This document shows, piece by piece, positions 44,363-53,504 of a stretch of DNA of 64,000 nucleotides. The translations under genes were made by a program, and so were the position numbers. Below the pieces are notes generated by a model. It was given only the letters and a program-made list of their open reading frames with translations. It was not told the origin of the DNA and ran no database searches. The DNA is from Clostridiales bacterium Firm_16 (GTDB lineage: Bacteria; Bacillota; Clostridia; Saccharofermentanales; Saccharofermentanaceae): the NCBI GenBank assembly GCA_001604185.1, contig LVAV01000006.1, positions 47,504-111,503 on the forward strand. Reading direction: 5' to 3'. Positions within the stretch are counted from its first letter, which is position 1. Each line of letters opens with the position of its first letter.

Positions 44363-44379
44363 AGTAACTCTCCTTCAAA

Positions 44380-44808
44380 TCAGTCCTCAGTAACAACGAT
44401 GCCCATGCTTCTGGCAGTACCAGCTACCATACGTGCGCAAGCCTCGATGTCTGCGGCATTTGTATCAACGATCTTGATCTCTGCAATCTTCTTGCACTCC
44501 GAGAAAGAAATCTTTGCTACCTTGTCCTTGTTCGGCTTTCCGGAAGCCTTCTCAATGTTGCAAGCTTTCTTAAGCAGTACCGGTACCGGCGGAGTCTTAG
44601 TAATGAAAGAATAAGAACGGTCAGCGTAGACTGTGATGATTACAGGAATGATCAAGCCTGCGTCCTTCGCTGTTCTCTCATTAAATTCCTTGACAAACTG
44701 AGCAATGTTCAAACCATGCTGGCCAAGGGCTGGTCCAACCGGCGGCGCTGGTGTTGCTTTGCCTGCAGGGATCTGAAGTTTTACGTACCCTACAACTTTT
44801 TTAGCCAT
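44380..44808 (-). CDS. rplK: Ribosomal protein uL11
   Basis: 142 residues. [20 protein letters not shown] and the C-terminal [12 protein letters not shown] are diagnostic. Forms the GTPase-associated centre with 23S rRNA. The 120 bases up to nusG hold no other gene. Confidence 0.98.
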   Translation of the reverse strand: MAKKVVGYVKLQIPAGKATPAPPVGPALGQHGLNIAQFVKEFNERTAKDAGLIIPVIITVYADRSYSFITKTPPVPVLLKKACNIEKASGKPNKDKVAKISFSECKKIAEIKIVDTNAADIEACARMVAGTARSMGIVVTED

Positions 44809-44928
44809 ATGCGGCCACCTCCCAAATAAATTTCTTGCCGGCCCGTCTTATCCCGAACCGAAATATTTCTTCATCTCCGAAGAGATGTGATAAGCAATCT
44901 ATTAACTCGCGATGTGCGAGCCACTTCG

Positions 44929-45459
44929 TTACACTCGCACGACCTGTGCGAAATCCAGTTCTACCGGAGTCTCTCGGCCGAACATGGAGATACGGACACG
45001 AACCATATGCTTCTCCAGGTTCATCTCCTCGACTGCGCCTACGCAATCGGCAAAAGGACCGGAAATGATGCGGACCGAATCGCCGAGTTCGTAATCTACG
45101 GTCGGCACCCAGCTGGACTCGAGGCCCATAAGTGCCAGTTCCTCATCGGACAGAGGCTGCGGCTTGTTGGCATTCGGACCTACAAAGCCTGTTACACCTC
45201 TTGTGTTACGGACGATGTACCAGATCTCCTCGGTGTAGACCATCTTGATCAGTACATAACCCGGATAACGCTTCTTCTGTGTGACCTTCTTCTTACCGTC
45301 CTTGACTTCGACGCTCTCATCCATCGGGATGGAAACTTCCTGGATCATCTCCTGAAGTCCACGGTTCTCGATCACCGCTTCCAAGGTGCTCTTCACTTTG
45401 TTCTCATATCCCGAATAGGTATGAACTACATACCACTTCGCTTCATATGCTTCTGCCAT
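44929..45459 (-). CDS. nusG: Transcription termination/antitermination protein NusG
   Basis: 176 residues: NGN domain (WYVVHTYSGYENKVKSTLEA) and C-terminal KOW domain (GDSVRIISGPFADCVGAVEE). Links RNA polymerase to Rho or ribosomes. Usual place between secE and rplK. Confidence 0.98.
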   Translation of the reverse strand: MAEAYEAKWYVVHTYSGYENKVKSTLEAVIENRGLQEMIQEVSIPMDESVEVKDGKKKVTQKKRYPGYVLIKMVYTEEIWYIVRNTRGVTGFVGPNANKPQPLSDEELALMGLESSWVPTVDYELGDSVRIISGPFADCVGAVEEMNLEKHMVRVRISMFGRETPVELDFAQVVRV

Positions 45460-45523
45460 GTCAACGCTCCTCTATTTTCAACAGCACGAGAAGCACCCGT
45501 ATAAGGCGCTTCCGGAAATCATC

Positions 45524-45892
45524 TTATGATTCAGATGCTACGGACTCCGACTCAGAAGCCTCAGTAGATGCCTCTGTTGCCGCAGTTGTCTCCTCTGAAC
45601 TCTCTGTGGTGTCAGCTGTAGACTCGCCGTCCTCACTCGGAACAGTAGTCGTGATCGACGTTGGCTCCTCATTCTGCTTGTAGAATCCAACCTTTTCCAA
45701 CACCCAACCGGCGCCTGTGCCGATCGCTGTCAACAGGATCGCGCATACGGCAATTACGACGAGAACTACTGCAGATGTCTGCACCAGCTTCTCCTTCGTC
45801 GGCCAGATGACTCGCTTGAGTTCAAGGCGAACATCGTTGAACTTCGCTGCTATCCGCTTGAAGATGTTCGGTTTCTTCTTATTATCAGCCAT
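45524..45892 (-). CDS. secE: Preprotein translocase subunit SecE with a Thr/Ser/Glu tail
   Basis: 122 residues; one-helix SecE is normally 60-70. The core is standard (RLELKRVIWPTKEKLVQTSA, then a membrane helix near 38-62). About 50 residues follow that are nearly all Thr, Ser, Glu, Ala. In one-helix SecE the C-terminus faces outside, so the tail should lie in the cell-wall space. Confidence 0.93.
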   Translation of the reverse strand: MADNKKKPNIFKRIAAKFNDVRLELKRVIWPTKEKLVQTSAVVLVVIAVCAILLTAIGTGAGWVLEKVGFYKQNEEPTSITTTVPSEDGESTADTTESSEETTAATEASTEASESESVASES

Positions 45893-45931
45893 TGCTCATA
45901 CCCTCAACTTTTCTCTTGAGAAAACGAAAGA

Positions 45932-46099
45932 TTACTTTGTTTCCTTGTGTACAGTATGCTTACGGCAGAACTTGCAGTATTTCTTGATTTCCAAACGATC
46001 AGGATCGTTCTTCTTGTTCTTGTAGGTCTGATAGTTTCTCTGCTTGCACTCTTCACAAGCTAATGTGAACTTATCACGTGCTCCTGCTTTGGTTGCCAT
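45932..46099 (-). CDS. rpmG: Ribosomal protein bL33
   Basis: 55 residues, short but clear: [18 protein letters not shown] followed by [19 protein letters not shown] and [15 protein letters not shown]. Two Cys pairs (CEEC, CKFC) make this the zinc-binding form. ggaggtg precedes the ATG by eight bases. First gene of the rpmG-secE-nusG-rpl operon. Confidence 0.96.
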   Translation of the reverse strand: MATKAGARDKFTLACEECKQRNYQTYKNKKNDPDRLEIKKYCKFCRKHTVHKETK

Positions 46100-46192
46100 T
46101 GTTGAACACCTCCAAATATTTGTCCTTTACCGCATCGTCCGACGCGGTATTTTTGCGCACAAAAAATAAACCTAACGGCGATAGCAACGGAT

Positions 46193-46221
46193 ATGATACC
46201 ACACAGCAAGTGTAATGTCAA
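46193..46221 (-). promoter_or_regulatory. Promoter of the rpmG-secE-nusG operon
   Basis: TTGACA (46221-46216), 17-base spacer, TATCAT (46198-46193) on the minus strand. The leader contains a hairpin, ACCGCGTC...GATGCGGT (about 46128-46150), whose role is unclear; on the plus strand it resembles a terminator. Confidence 0.8.
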
Positions 46222-46299
46222 CGAGATTTTCTCAATCCGTTCCTTCGCCGTATAAATGTCTGTTTTTCTTCAGGCATCTGATCCGCTGACCCTTGAAAT

Positions 46300-46587
46300 T
46301 CAGCGCTTCTTCAGTTCTTCTTCTACATCCTCAACGGTGATGTCCATCTGGACCATCATGACCATTGCGTGATAATAGAGGTCCGCCAGCTCCTGGATCG
46401 TATTCTCCTTATCGCCCTTGGACGCGGAGATGATCGCTTCGATGGCCTCTTCGCCCACCTTCTTGCCAATCTTCTCGATGCCCTTGTCGAAAAGATAATT
46501 TGTGTAAGATCCGTCTACCGGATTGGCTTTTCTGTCCTTGATCAGCGCGTACAGGTCGCGGCTGACGTTCGTGCTGTTCGCATCCAT
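46300..46587 (-). CDS. hisE: Phosphoribosyl-ATP pyrophosphatase
   Basis: 95 residues, all helical MazG-like fold: SYTNYLFDKGIEKIGKKVGE, EAIIEA-type segment and ELADLYYHAMVMM carry the acidic metal-binding residues. It converts PR-ATP to PR-AMP, second histidine step. ATG 46587 is supported by aaggga seven bases upstream; a longer open frame overlapping hisFI is not. It is separate from HisI, which is fused to HisF here, and lies 145 bases after that gene. Confidence 0.93.
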   Translation of the reverse strand: MDANSTNVSRDLYALIKDRKANPVDGSYTNYLFDKGIEKIGKKVGEEAIEAIISASKGDKENTIQELADLYYHAMVMMVQMDITVEDVEEELKKR

Positions 46588-46732
46588 ATTCGTTCCATCC
46601 CTTCTATCTGCAAAAACACTTGTGTCCGGTGTTTTCACTATTTCGCCTTTGTGCTGTTGCGCCCCGTTCCTGCGAAGAAAGCCTGTCCACGATCCTTCGT
46701 GCGGTCTTCCCGAAGCCCTTTGAGGCGCCTCT

Positions 46733-47908
46733 TCAGATCTCCACTTCCGTGAAGAAACAGGTGTGGTTGCCGGTATGACATGCCGCACCCTCCTGGTCAC
46801 AGTAGAATAACAGGGTATCACGGTCGCAGTCAAGGAAAAATTTCTTCACGTGCTGATAATGACCGGAAGTCTCACCCTTCAACCACAACTCGTTGCGGCT
46901 TCTGGAATGATAATGCATCAGCTTCGTTTCCAGAGTTTTTTCCAAAGCTTCGTAATCCATATAGGCCAGCATCAGGACATCCTTGGTAGAATCCTCCACC
47001 ACGATGGCCGGAACCAGTCCCTGCTTGTCCTTCTTGAGGGACTGCCACAGTTTCAGCGCCGGAGTCAATGTGCGGACCGGGATCCCGCGTTCTGCCAGAT
47101 ATTCCTTCAGGTCTTCGATCTTGATCTCGCCGAAGTGGAAGAGGCTGGCTGCCAGGACTGCGTCTGCGCCGCCGTCGATGATGCCGTCGTAGAAATCCTC
47201 CATCTTGCCTGCTCCGCCGGATGCGATGACCGGAATGGAGACCGCATCTGCGATGGCCCGGGTGATCACGTTGTCGAAGCCCGACTTGGTGCCGTCACGG
47301 TCCAGGCTGGTCAGCAGGATCTCGCCTGCGCCCAGGGACTCGACTTTCTTGGCCCACTCTACCGCATCCAGACCTGTGGCCTTGGTGCCGCCGGCAACAA
47401 CGACTTCATAGCCGCTGGGGAACTTGGCGTTATCTTCTTCTGACGCGTTCTCGTCGATACCGGAGAAAGACGCGTCTACACCGGCGATACGGATCTTGCC
47501 GCCTTTTCTCTCACGGACATCGATGGCTACCACCACGCACTGGGAACCAAACTTCTCACTGGCACGACGTACCAGTTCCGGATCCTTAACTGCAGCCGAG
47601 TTCAGGGAGATCTTGTCTGCACCGGCATTCAGGATCTCACGGATATCTTCTACACTGCGGATACCGCCGCCGACGGTGAAAGGAATGAAGACCTGTTCGG
47701 CCACGCTCTTGACCATGTCCACCACGGTGCCTCTGCCCTCAACGGTGGCAGAGATATCGAGGAAGACCAGTTCGTCGGCGCCGGCTTCGTTATAGGCCTT
47801 GGCACACTCCACCGGATCTCCGGCGTCACGGAGAGCGATGAAATTCGTTCCTTTCACCACGCGTCCGTTCTTCACATCCAGACAGGGAATGATCCTTTTG
47901 CTTAACAT
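46733..47908 (-). CDS. hisFI: HisF-HisI fusion: IGP synthase cyclase plus PR-AMP cyclohydrolase
   Basis: 391 residues. Residues 1-265 are HisF, a barrel with [19 protein letters not shown] (catalytic Asp11), [13 protein letters not shown] and [13 protein letters not shown]. Residues 280-391 are His[37 protein letters not shown], then zinc-type Cys and His in [17 protein letters not shown]. HisF makes IGP and AICAR with HisH; HisI opens the PR-AMP ring. HisI is more often fused to HisE; this arrangement is uncommon. Confidence 0.93.
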   Translation of the reverse strand: MLSKRIIPCLDVKNGRVVKGTNFIALRDAGDPVECAKAYNEAGADELVFLDISATVEGRGTVVDMVKSVAEQVFIPFTVGGGIRSVEDIREILNAGADKISLNSAAVKDPELVRRASEKFGSQCVVVAIDVRERKGGKIRIAGVDASFSGIDENASEEDNAKFPSGYEVVVAGGTKATGLDAVEWAKKVESLGAGEILLTSLDRDGTKSGFDNVITRAIADAVSIPVIASGGAGKMEDFYDGIIDGGADAVLAASLFHFGEIKIEDLKEYLAERGIPVRTLTPALKLWQSLKKDKQGLVPAIVVEDSTKDVLMLAYMDYEALEKTLETKLMHYHSRSRNELWLKGETSGHYQHVKKFFLDCDRDTLLFYCDQEGAACHTGNHTCFFTEVEI

Positions 47909-47924
47909 AGGTCTGATCCTTTCA

Positions 47925-48533
47925 TTACTTTCTCGTCTGCTTCGCCCAGCGGTTCAGGATCGCAAGGCCCGCTTCACCGCTCTTTTCAGGGTGGAACTGG
48001 CAGGCGAAGACGTTATCTCTTCTGACGCTGCAGCAGTAATCGATCCCGTAGTTGACGGTCGCTGCCACGTCTTCTTCTCTTTCCGGCACACAGTAGTAGG
48101 AGTGTACGAAGTAAACATATTCCTTATCCGGAAGGATCTCGTTCTTCGAACAGAGTTCATTCCAGCCGATCTGCGGGATCTTCAGTCCCATGTCGGAGGA
48201 GAACTTCACGACTTTTCCCGGCAGGACGGAAAGTCCTTTTACCGGGGCGCCGCCGAAGGATTCTTCGGAACTGTCGAAAAGCATCTGCATGCCCAGGCAG
48301 ATCCCGAGGAAAGGTTTCCCGGTGGCGACATATTCGTGAACGACTTTATCCAGGCCCTTGGAGGACAGTGCCTCCATGGCGGCACCGATGGCGCCGACGC
48401 CCGGCAGGACGACGCCGTCCGCAGCAAGTACGGTCTCGGGGTCGTCGGTAATGACACTCTCATATCCCAGGAAAGCCAGTGCTTTCTCTACGGATCCGAG
48501 ATTGCCCATTCCATAATCGATAATGGCGATCAT
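47925..48533 (-). CDS. hisH: IGP synthase glutaminase subunit
   Basis: 202 residues. Class I amidotransferase with Cys in [15 protein letters not shown] and His/Glu in [11 protein letters not shown]. Supplies ammonia to HisF. ATG 48533 has aaagga upstream and overlaps the purC stop by four bases. Confidence 0.96.
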   Translation of the reverse strand: MIAIIDYGMGNLGSVEKALAFLGYESVITDDPETVLAADGVVLPGVGAIGAAMEALSSKGLDKVVHEYVATGKPFLGICLGMQMLFDSSEESFGGAPVKGLSVLPGKVVKFSSDMGLKIPQIGWNELCSKNEILPDKEYVYFVHSYYCVPEREEDVAATVNYGIDYCCSVRRDNVFACQFHPEKSGEAGLAILNRWAKQTRK

Positions 48534-49417
48534 GCAAGTTCCTTTCCGGTCAGCAGGCGATAGCACTCTCTGTACTTCTCTGCTGTCTTCTCAATGATCT
48601 CATCCGGAAGCTTCGGAGCCGGATAGGTCTTATCCCAGTCCAGTGTCTCCAGCCACTCACGCAGATACTGCTTGTCGAAGCTCTTCTGTGCACGGCCCGG
48701 CTCATAGTCAGCCAGATCCCAGAAACGAGAGGAGTCCGGTGTGAACATCTCGTCGGCAACTACCAGTTTTCCGTCGATCTTACCGAACTCGAACTTGGTG
48801 TCGGCCAGGATCAGACCCTTGGTGAGGGCATACTCGGAAACCTTGGTATAGAGCGCGAGAGCGGCATCCTTCAGTGCTTTTGCATCTTCTTCACCGAGAA
48901 GATCGATGAGCTGCTCATAGGTGATGTTGATGTCGTGGCCTTCGTCCGCCTTGGTGGAAGGTGTGAAGAGCGGCTCAGGGAGCTTGTCGCCCTGCTTTAA
49001 ACCCTCCGGCATCTTCATGCCGCCGACGGTACCGTTCGCCTTATATTCTTTCAGAGCGGATCCTTCCAGGTAACCACGTACGATGCACTCGGCAGGAAGC
49101 ATGTTTACCTTCTTGACCAGCATGGAGCGGCCGCGGAGCTCTTCCTCGTACTTGTCCAGACCCATCGGATACTCCTTCGGATCGGTGGTGATCACGTGGT
49201 TCGGGATCACGTCCTTGGTGAAGTCGAACCAGAATGCAGAGATGGAGCTCAGGACCTTGCCCTTGTCCGGGATGCATTCGTCGAATACCACGTCGAAAGC
49301 GGAGATACGGTCGGTAACGACCATCAGGAGGGAATCTCCCAGATCGTATACGTTTCTGACCTTACCCTTGATGAATACCGGTAAATCGATAAAATCTGTG
49401 TCTCTTAATGTTGCCAT
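48530..49417 (-). CDS. purC: SAICAR synthetase
   Basis: 295 residues. GKVRNVYDLGDSLLMVVTDR, AECIVRGYLEGSALKEY and DTKFEFGKIDGKLVVADE are diagnostic. Makes SAICAR in purine synthesis, two steps before AICAR. Sitting inside the his operon and coupled to hisH by a four-base overlap is unusual, but AICAR is the shared metabolite. ATG 49417 is preceded by agagagga. Confidence 0.95.
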   Translation of the reverse strand: MATLRDTDFIDLPVFIKGKVRNVYDLGDSLLMVVTDRISAFDVVFDECIPDKGKVLSSISAFWFDFTKDVIPNHVITTDPKEYPMGLDKYEEELRGRSMLVKKVNMLPAECIVRGYLEGSALKEYKANGTVGGMKMPEGLKQGDKLPEPLFTPSTKADEGHDINITYEQLIDLLGEEDAKALKDAALALYTKVSEYALTKGLILADTKFEFGKIDGKLVVADEMFTPDSSRFWDLADYEPGRAQKSFDKQYLREWLETLDWDKTYPAPKLPDEIIEKTAEKYRECYRLLTGKELA

Positions 49418-49445
49418 AGTGTTTATCCTCTCTTTATTAGAATGC

Positions 49446-49844
49446 TTATTCATCCTTGTACTCACCGAGTACTTCCATATTGTCGAACTCGTCGACAAAC
49501 ATGATGATCTCTTTCTCCACTCCGGTGGCCACGATGGCTACCGTCAGGTCCAGGGCCACGCCGTCCGGAGTCATCTCCGCGTAGCACTTGACCACTGCGA
49601 TCTCCGCAGGTCTCAGCTCGATCTTCGAATCTCCGGAGACGGTATACTGCTTCTCCGTAAGAAGATCGCAGATCTCATTTGCCCGCTCGTCGAGCCACAT
49701 AAGCCGCTCCGTCAGTTCCGGAACGCGCTTCACAAATTCCAGTTCGTCCTGAGCCTGTGCCAGTACCGTGATCTCTTCATCAAAGATGGTGGACTTGACT
49801 TCCCAGGCTTCAAATTCTTCGTTGTACGGGTATTTTTCCAGCAT
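49446..49844 (-). CDS. Conserved-looking small acidic protein, unknown
   Basis: 132 residues, no signal or membrane segment. EEFEAWEVKSTIFDEEITVL, a helical middle (LTERLMWLDERANEICDLL) and a beta-rich C-terminus. A DUF2004/DUF2262-like fold is possible, not established. ATG 49844 lies one base after the hisB stop with gaagggtg upstream, so it is translated with the his operon. A GTG twelve bases earlier is less likely. Confidence 0.65.
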   Translation of the reverse strand: MLEKYPYNEEFEAWEVKSTIFDEEITVLAQAQDELEFVKRVPELTERLMWLDERANEICDLLTEKQYTVSGDSKIELRPAEIAVVKCYAEMTPDGVALDLTVAIVATGVEKEIIMFVDEFDNMEVLGEYKDE

Positions 49845-49845
49845 A

Positions 49846-50436
49846 TCAGAGAACACCCTTCGTAGACGGGATCTCGTCCTTGAATTTCTCGTCTACCGAG
49901 ATAGCGATTCGAAGTGCACGGGCGAAAGCCTTGAACATGGCTTCGATCTTGTGGTGATCGTTAGCGCCGTATTCGCAGTTGATGTGCAGCGTCAGCCCCG
50001 CGTTGAAAGCCACCGCCCGGAAGAATTCTTCTACCAGCTCTGTGGCGAACTCGCCGACATATTCTCCGCCGAAGTCTGCCTTCAGCACCAGGAAAGCGCG
50101 TCCGGAGATATCCAGGGAGCATGTGGCCAGCGCTTCGTCCATCGGGATGGAGGCGAAGCCGTAGCGGTTGATGCCTCTCTTCTCACCCAGAGCCTCCGCC
50201 AGCATCTTACCGATAACGATACCGATGTCTTCGGTGGTGTGATGTCCGTCCACGAACAGGTCTCCGTCACAGAAAACACTCATGTCGATCCCGCTGTGTC
50301 TCGTCAGAAGATCCAGCATGTGGTCGAGGAATCCGATACCGGTCTTGATATCGCTCTTCCCGCTTCCGTCCAGGTTGATGGAGGCCTTGATCTTGGTCTC
50401 TTTCGTGTTCCGTTCGGCTGATGCTGTTCTCGTCAT
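49846..50436 (-). CDS. hisB: Imidazoleglycerol-phosphate dehydratase
   Basis: 196 residues, monofunctional form. Metal-binding motifs GIGFLDHMLDLLTRHS, DGHHTTEDIG and CEYGANDHHKIEAMFKAFAR are all present. Sixth-step enzyme. Two bases after hisC. Confidence 0.97.
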   Translation of the reverse strand: MTRTASAERNTKETKIKASINLDGSGKSDIKTGIGFLDHMLDLLTRHSGIDMSVFCDGDLFVDGHHTTEDIGIVIGKMLAEALGEKRGINRYGFASIPMDEALATCSLDISGRAFLVLKADFGGEYVGEFATELVEEFFRAVAFNAGLTLHINCEYGANDHHKIEAMFKAFARALRIAISVDEKFKDEIPSTKGVL

Positions 50437-50438
50437 AC

Positions 50439-51515
50439 TTACTTCCCTTCTGCGATCTCGTCGACCGCCTTCAGCAATGCATCCATTTCTTCATCTGTGC
50501 CGATAGTGATACGAAGGTACTCGTTGATCCTCGGCTTGTTAAAATACCTTACCAGTATACCTTTCTCACGAAGTTTTGTGTAGAGCGAATCTGCACCGAT
50601 GCCGCAAGGCTTTGCAAAGAGGAAATTGGTCTTGGAATCCGGCATGGTCCAGCCGCGTTTCCGAAGTTCTTCCTTGATCCGGTCACGAGTGGCGCAGATT
50701 TTGCTTACATTCTCGGCTACCCATTCCTTGTCCTCTACCGTGACCGCCGCCACACGCTGGGCGATGCAGTCCACCGGATAGGAGTTGAAGGAGTCGCGGA
50801 TGCGGCACAATCCTTCGATGAGTTCTTCGTCTCCGATGGCGAATCCGAGACGTACACCTGCCAGAGAGTGGGACTTGGAAAGGGTTCCGGTCACCAGCAG
50901 GTTCTTATACTTAGGCAAAAGCACTCGCGCCGTCTCATCGGAGAAGGCGGCATAGGCTTCATCCACCAGCACGACGTGGTCGGGATTGGCCTTAAGGATC
51001 TTCTCGACCTCAGTAAGCGGCAGTTTCAGGGAAGTCGGGGCATTCGGGTTTGCGAAAGCCACACCGCCTTCGGGCTGACAGAACGCTTCTACATCGATGC
51101 TGAAGTCTTCCTTCAGGGGAATCTTCTTCAGCGGGATGCTGTAGAGGCTGGCGTATACGGGATAGAAGCTGTAGGAGATGTCCGGCACCAGCAGCGGGCG
51201 GGCATTCTCTCCGGCTTCGAAGAAAGCCTGGAAAGCGAAGGCCAGGACCTCATCGGATCCGTTGCCGCAGAATACCTGCTCCGGACGGACGCCGAAATAC
51301 TTGGCCAGTTCTTCTCTTACCATGACACTGGAGGTCTCGGGATAGCGGGCCAGAAGGCCGATATCCAGATTCTCCATAACTTTACTTACCTTCGGGGTCG
51401 CGGGATAGGGATTCTCGTTTGTATTCAACTTGATGATCTTCTGTCCCGGCTTCGGTTGTTCACCGGCCACATAGGGCTCGATGGAATTGGTCTTTTCGTT
51501 CCAAAAACGACTCAT
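50439..51515 (-). CDS. hisC: Histidinol-phosphate aminotransferase
   Basis: 358 residues, PLP enzyme fold type I. KLNTNENPYPATPKV near the start, FCGNGSDEVLAFAF, PNAPTSLKLPL and the Schiff-base Lys in GTLSKSHSLAGVRLGFAIG. Converts imidazole-acetol phosphate to histidinol phosphate. Confidence 0.96.
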   Translation of the reverse strand: MSRFWNEKTNSIEPYVAGEQPKPGQKIIKLNTNENPYPATPKVSKVMENLDIGLLARYPETSSVMVREELAKYFGVRPEQVFCGNGSDEVLAFAFQAFFEAGENARPLLVPDISYSFYPVYASLYSIPLKKIPLKEDFSIDVEAFCQPEGGVAFANPNAPTSLKLPLTEVEKILKANPDHVVLVDEAYAAFSDETARVLLPKYKNLLVTGTLSKSHSLAGVRLGFAIGDEELIEGLCRIRDSFNSYPVDCIAQRVAAVTVEDKEWVAENVSKICATRDRIKEELRKRGWTMPDSKTNFLFAKPCGIGADSLYTKLREKGILVRYFNKPRINEYLRITIGTDEEMDALLKAVDEIAEGK

Positions 51516-51529
51516 AATGTTGGTTTCCT

Positions 51530-52828
51530 TTATTTCTCAAATCTTACGCGTACGGCAGAGGCGTGACACTCCAGTCCCTCGGCATCGGCGAAGGCGGCTA
51601 CGTCCTGGTAGCAGTCTCTCAGGGATTCTTCGTTGTAGCGGAGCACGCTGATCTTCTTGAAGAAGTCACCGGTGTTCAGCGGGGAGAAGAATCGGGCGGT
51701 TCCGGATGTCGGAAGGGTGTGGTTCGGTCCGGCAAAATAGTCGCCCAGGGGTTCCGGTGTGTAGTTGCCTACGAAGATGGCACCGGCGTTGTTCAGGCGT
51801 TCAATGTAGTTATCCGGTTCGGATACGCAGAGTTCCAGGTGCTCCGGAGCCAGCTCCTCACTGAAGGCGATGGCAGCTTCCATATCGTCGACTACGAGGA
51901 TCGCACAGTAGGTCGGCAGGGACTTGCTGAGGATCTCTTTACGCAGGCTCTTCTCGGATCTTCTGTCTACTGCCTCGTATACGGCGTCAGCCAGTTTCTC
52001 ACTGGTGGTCAGAAGGATCGCGGAAGCCAGAACATCGTGCTCAGCCTGGGAGAGGAAATCTGCCGCTACGAATTCCGGTACTGCGGAATCGTCGGCGATG
52101 ATCAGGATCTCACTGGGGCCGGCGAACATATCGATATCCACCTGACCGAAGACGAGTCTTTTTGCCGTATTCACATAGATATTACCCGGGCCGCAGATCT
52201 TGTCTACGCGTGGGATGGATTCGGTTCCGAAAGCCATGGCTCCGATTGCCTGGGATCCTCCTACCTTATAGATCTCGGTAGCGCCGGCGATGCTGGCTGC
52301 AGCGAGGATGACCGGTGCGATGGTTCCGTCAGCACGCGGCGGGGTGCACAGTACGATCCTCGGAACGCCTGCCGCTCTGGCCGGGATCACGTCCATAAGA
52401 ACCGTGGACGGAAGCGGTGCGGTGCCGCCCGGTACATAGATACCTGCGACGGAGATGGGGCGGACACGCATGCCGATCTCGGCGCCCTTGCCTACGTCCA
52501 TCTTAAATCCGGTCTCGACCTGCTTCTCGTGGAAGGCCAGAATATTGGCAGCGGACTTCTTCATGACTTCTACCAGATTCGGATCCAGAGAAGCGATGGC
52601 ATCGGCGATCTCCTGGTCGGTCACCCGTACGTTGGAGGCGTTGATGTCCGCTTTATCGAATTTCTTCGTGTATTCGAAAACGGCTTTGTCACCGTTCTTC
52701 TTGATGTTGTCCAGTACCTCGTTGACCACGTCAATGATCGGGCCCAGATCCATCTTGCCGCGCATGCCCAGTTCGGTACAGATCTTCTTCAGTTCACTCT
52801 GGGGCGCTTTTAACTTCTTGCACTTCAT
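51530..52828 (-). CDS. hisD: Histidinol dehydrogenase
   Basis: 432 residues. Conserved YVPGGTAPLPSTVLMDVIPA, GPGNIYVNTAKRLV, DMFAGPSEILIIAD and QAEHDVLASAIL (zinc and catalytic residues). Oxidises histidinol to histidine in two steps. 13 bases after hisG. Confidence 0.97.
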   Translation of the reverse strand: MKCKKLKAPQSELKKICTELGMRGKMDLGPIIDVVNEVLDNIKKNGDKAVFEYTKKFDKADINASNVRVTDQEIADAIASLDPNLVEVMKKSAANILAFHEKQVETGFKMDVGKGAEIGMRVRPISVAGIYVPGGTAPLPSTVLMDVIPARAAGVPRIVLCTPPRADGTIAPVILAAASIAGATEIYKVGGSQAIGAMAFGTESIPRVDKICGPGNIYVNTAKRLVFGQVDIDMFAGPSEILIIADDSAVPEFVAADFLSQAEHDVLASAILLTTSEKLADAVYEAVDRRSEKSLRKEILSKSLPTYCAILVVDDMEAAIAFSEELAPEHLELCVSEPDNYIERLNNAGAIFVGNYTPEPLGDYFAGPNHTLPTSGTARFFSPLNTGDFFKKISVLRYNEESLRDCYQDVAAFADAEGLECHASAVRVRFEK

Positions 52829-52841
52829 ATGTCTACCTTCC

Positions 52842-53504
52842 TTATTTCTGTTCTTCTTTCTTCTGTGCGTTCTTGATGGCGACCTGCTTTCTCAGGGCAT
52901 CCAGCATCGGCACGATCTCGGCTTCCTTCATCTTCATGGAAACGCGGTTCACGACTACGCGGGCGGAGATGTCAGCGACAACTTCCAGTACGTCCAGGCC
53001 GTTCTCCTTCAAGGTGCGTCCGGACTCTACGATATCGACGATGACTTCCGAAAGACCGATCAGCGGAGCCAGTTCAACAGAACCGTTGAGCTTGATGATC
53101 TCGACACTTTCTTTCTTCGTGCCTTCGAAGTAAGCTCTCGTGATGTTCGGATACTTCGAAGCGACGCGCTTATTCGGGATCTGATCCAGCTTGTCCTTCA
53201 GGGACACCGGACCGCATACGCACATTCTGCAGGCGCCGAATCCCAGGTCGATGACTTCGTAGAGGTTTCTGCCTTCTTCAAGGAGAGTATCCTTACCTAC
53301 TACGCCGATATCGGCAGCGCCGTATTCTACATAAGTCGGCACGTCGGCCGGCTTGGCCATGATGAAGCGAAGACCTGTCTTCTCATCTTCCAGGATCAGT
53401 TTTCTTGACTCCTCGCGGCCCGCCGAAACATCGTAGCCCGCGGCCTCCAGAAGGTCCAGTGCTTTTTCCGCAAGACGGCCTTTCGATAATGCTATAGTGA
53501 TCAT
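52842..53504 (-). CDS. hisG: ATP phosphoribosyltransferase, short form
   Basis: 220 residues, short form lacking the C-terminal regulatory domain, which requires His[41 protein letters not shown] and [18 protein letters not shown] are typical. First step of histidine synthesis. It overlaps hisZ by four bases. Confidence 0.96.
   Translation of the reverse strand: MITIALSKGRLAEKALDLLEAAGYDVSAGREESRKLILEDEKTGLRFIMAKPADVPTYVEYGAADIGVVGKDTLLEEGRNLYEVIDLGFGACRMCVCGPVSLKDKLDQIPNKRVASKYPNITRAYFEGTKKESVEIIKLNGSVELAPLIGLSEVIVDIVESGRTLKENGLDVLEVVADISARVVVNRVSMKMKEAEIVPMLDALRKQVAIKNAQKKEEQK

Noticed and set aside
46128..46150. Plus-strand terminator in the rpmG leader
   Set aside because: No plus-strand gene precedes it; it is more likely a leader hairpin of the minus-strand operon.
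46588..46833. N-terminal extension of HisE to 177 residues
   Set aside because: It would overlap hisFI out of frame with no ribosome site, while ATG 46587 has a good one and gives normal HisE length.
51563..52813. A 416-codon plus-strand open frame opposite hisD
   Set aside because: Antisense shadow of a well-supported hisD; no family features.
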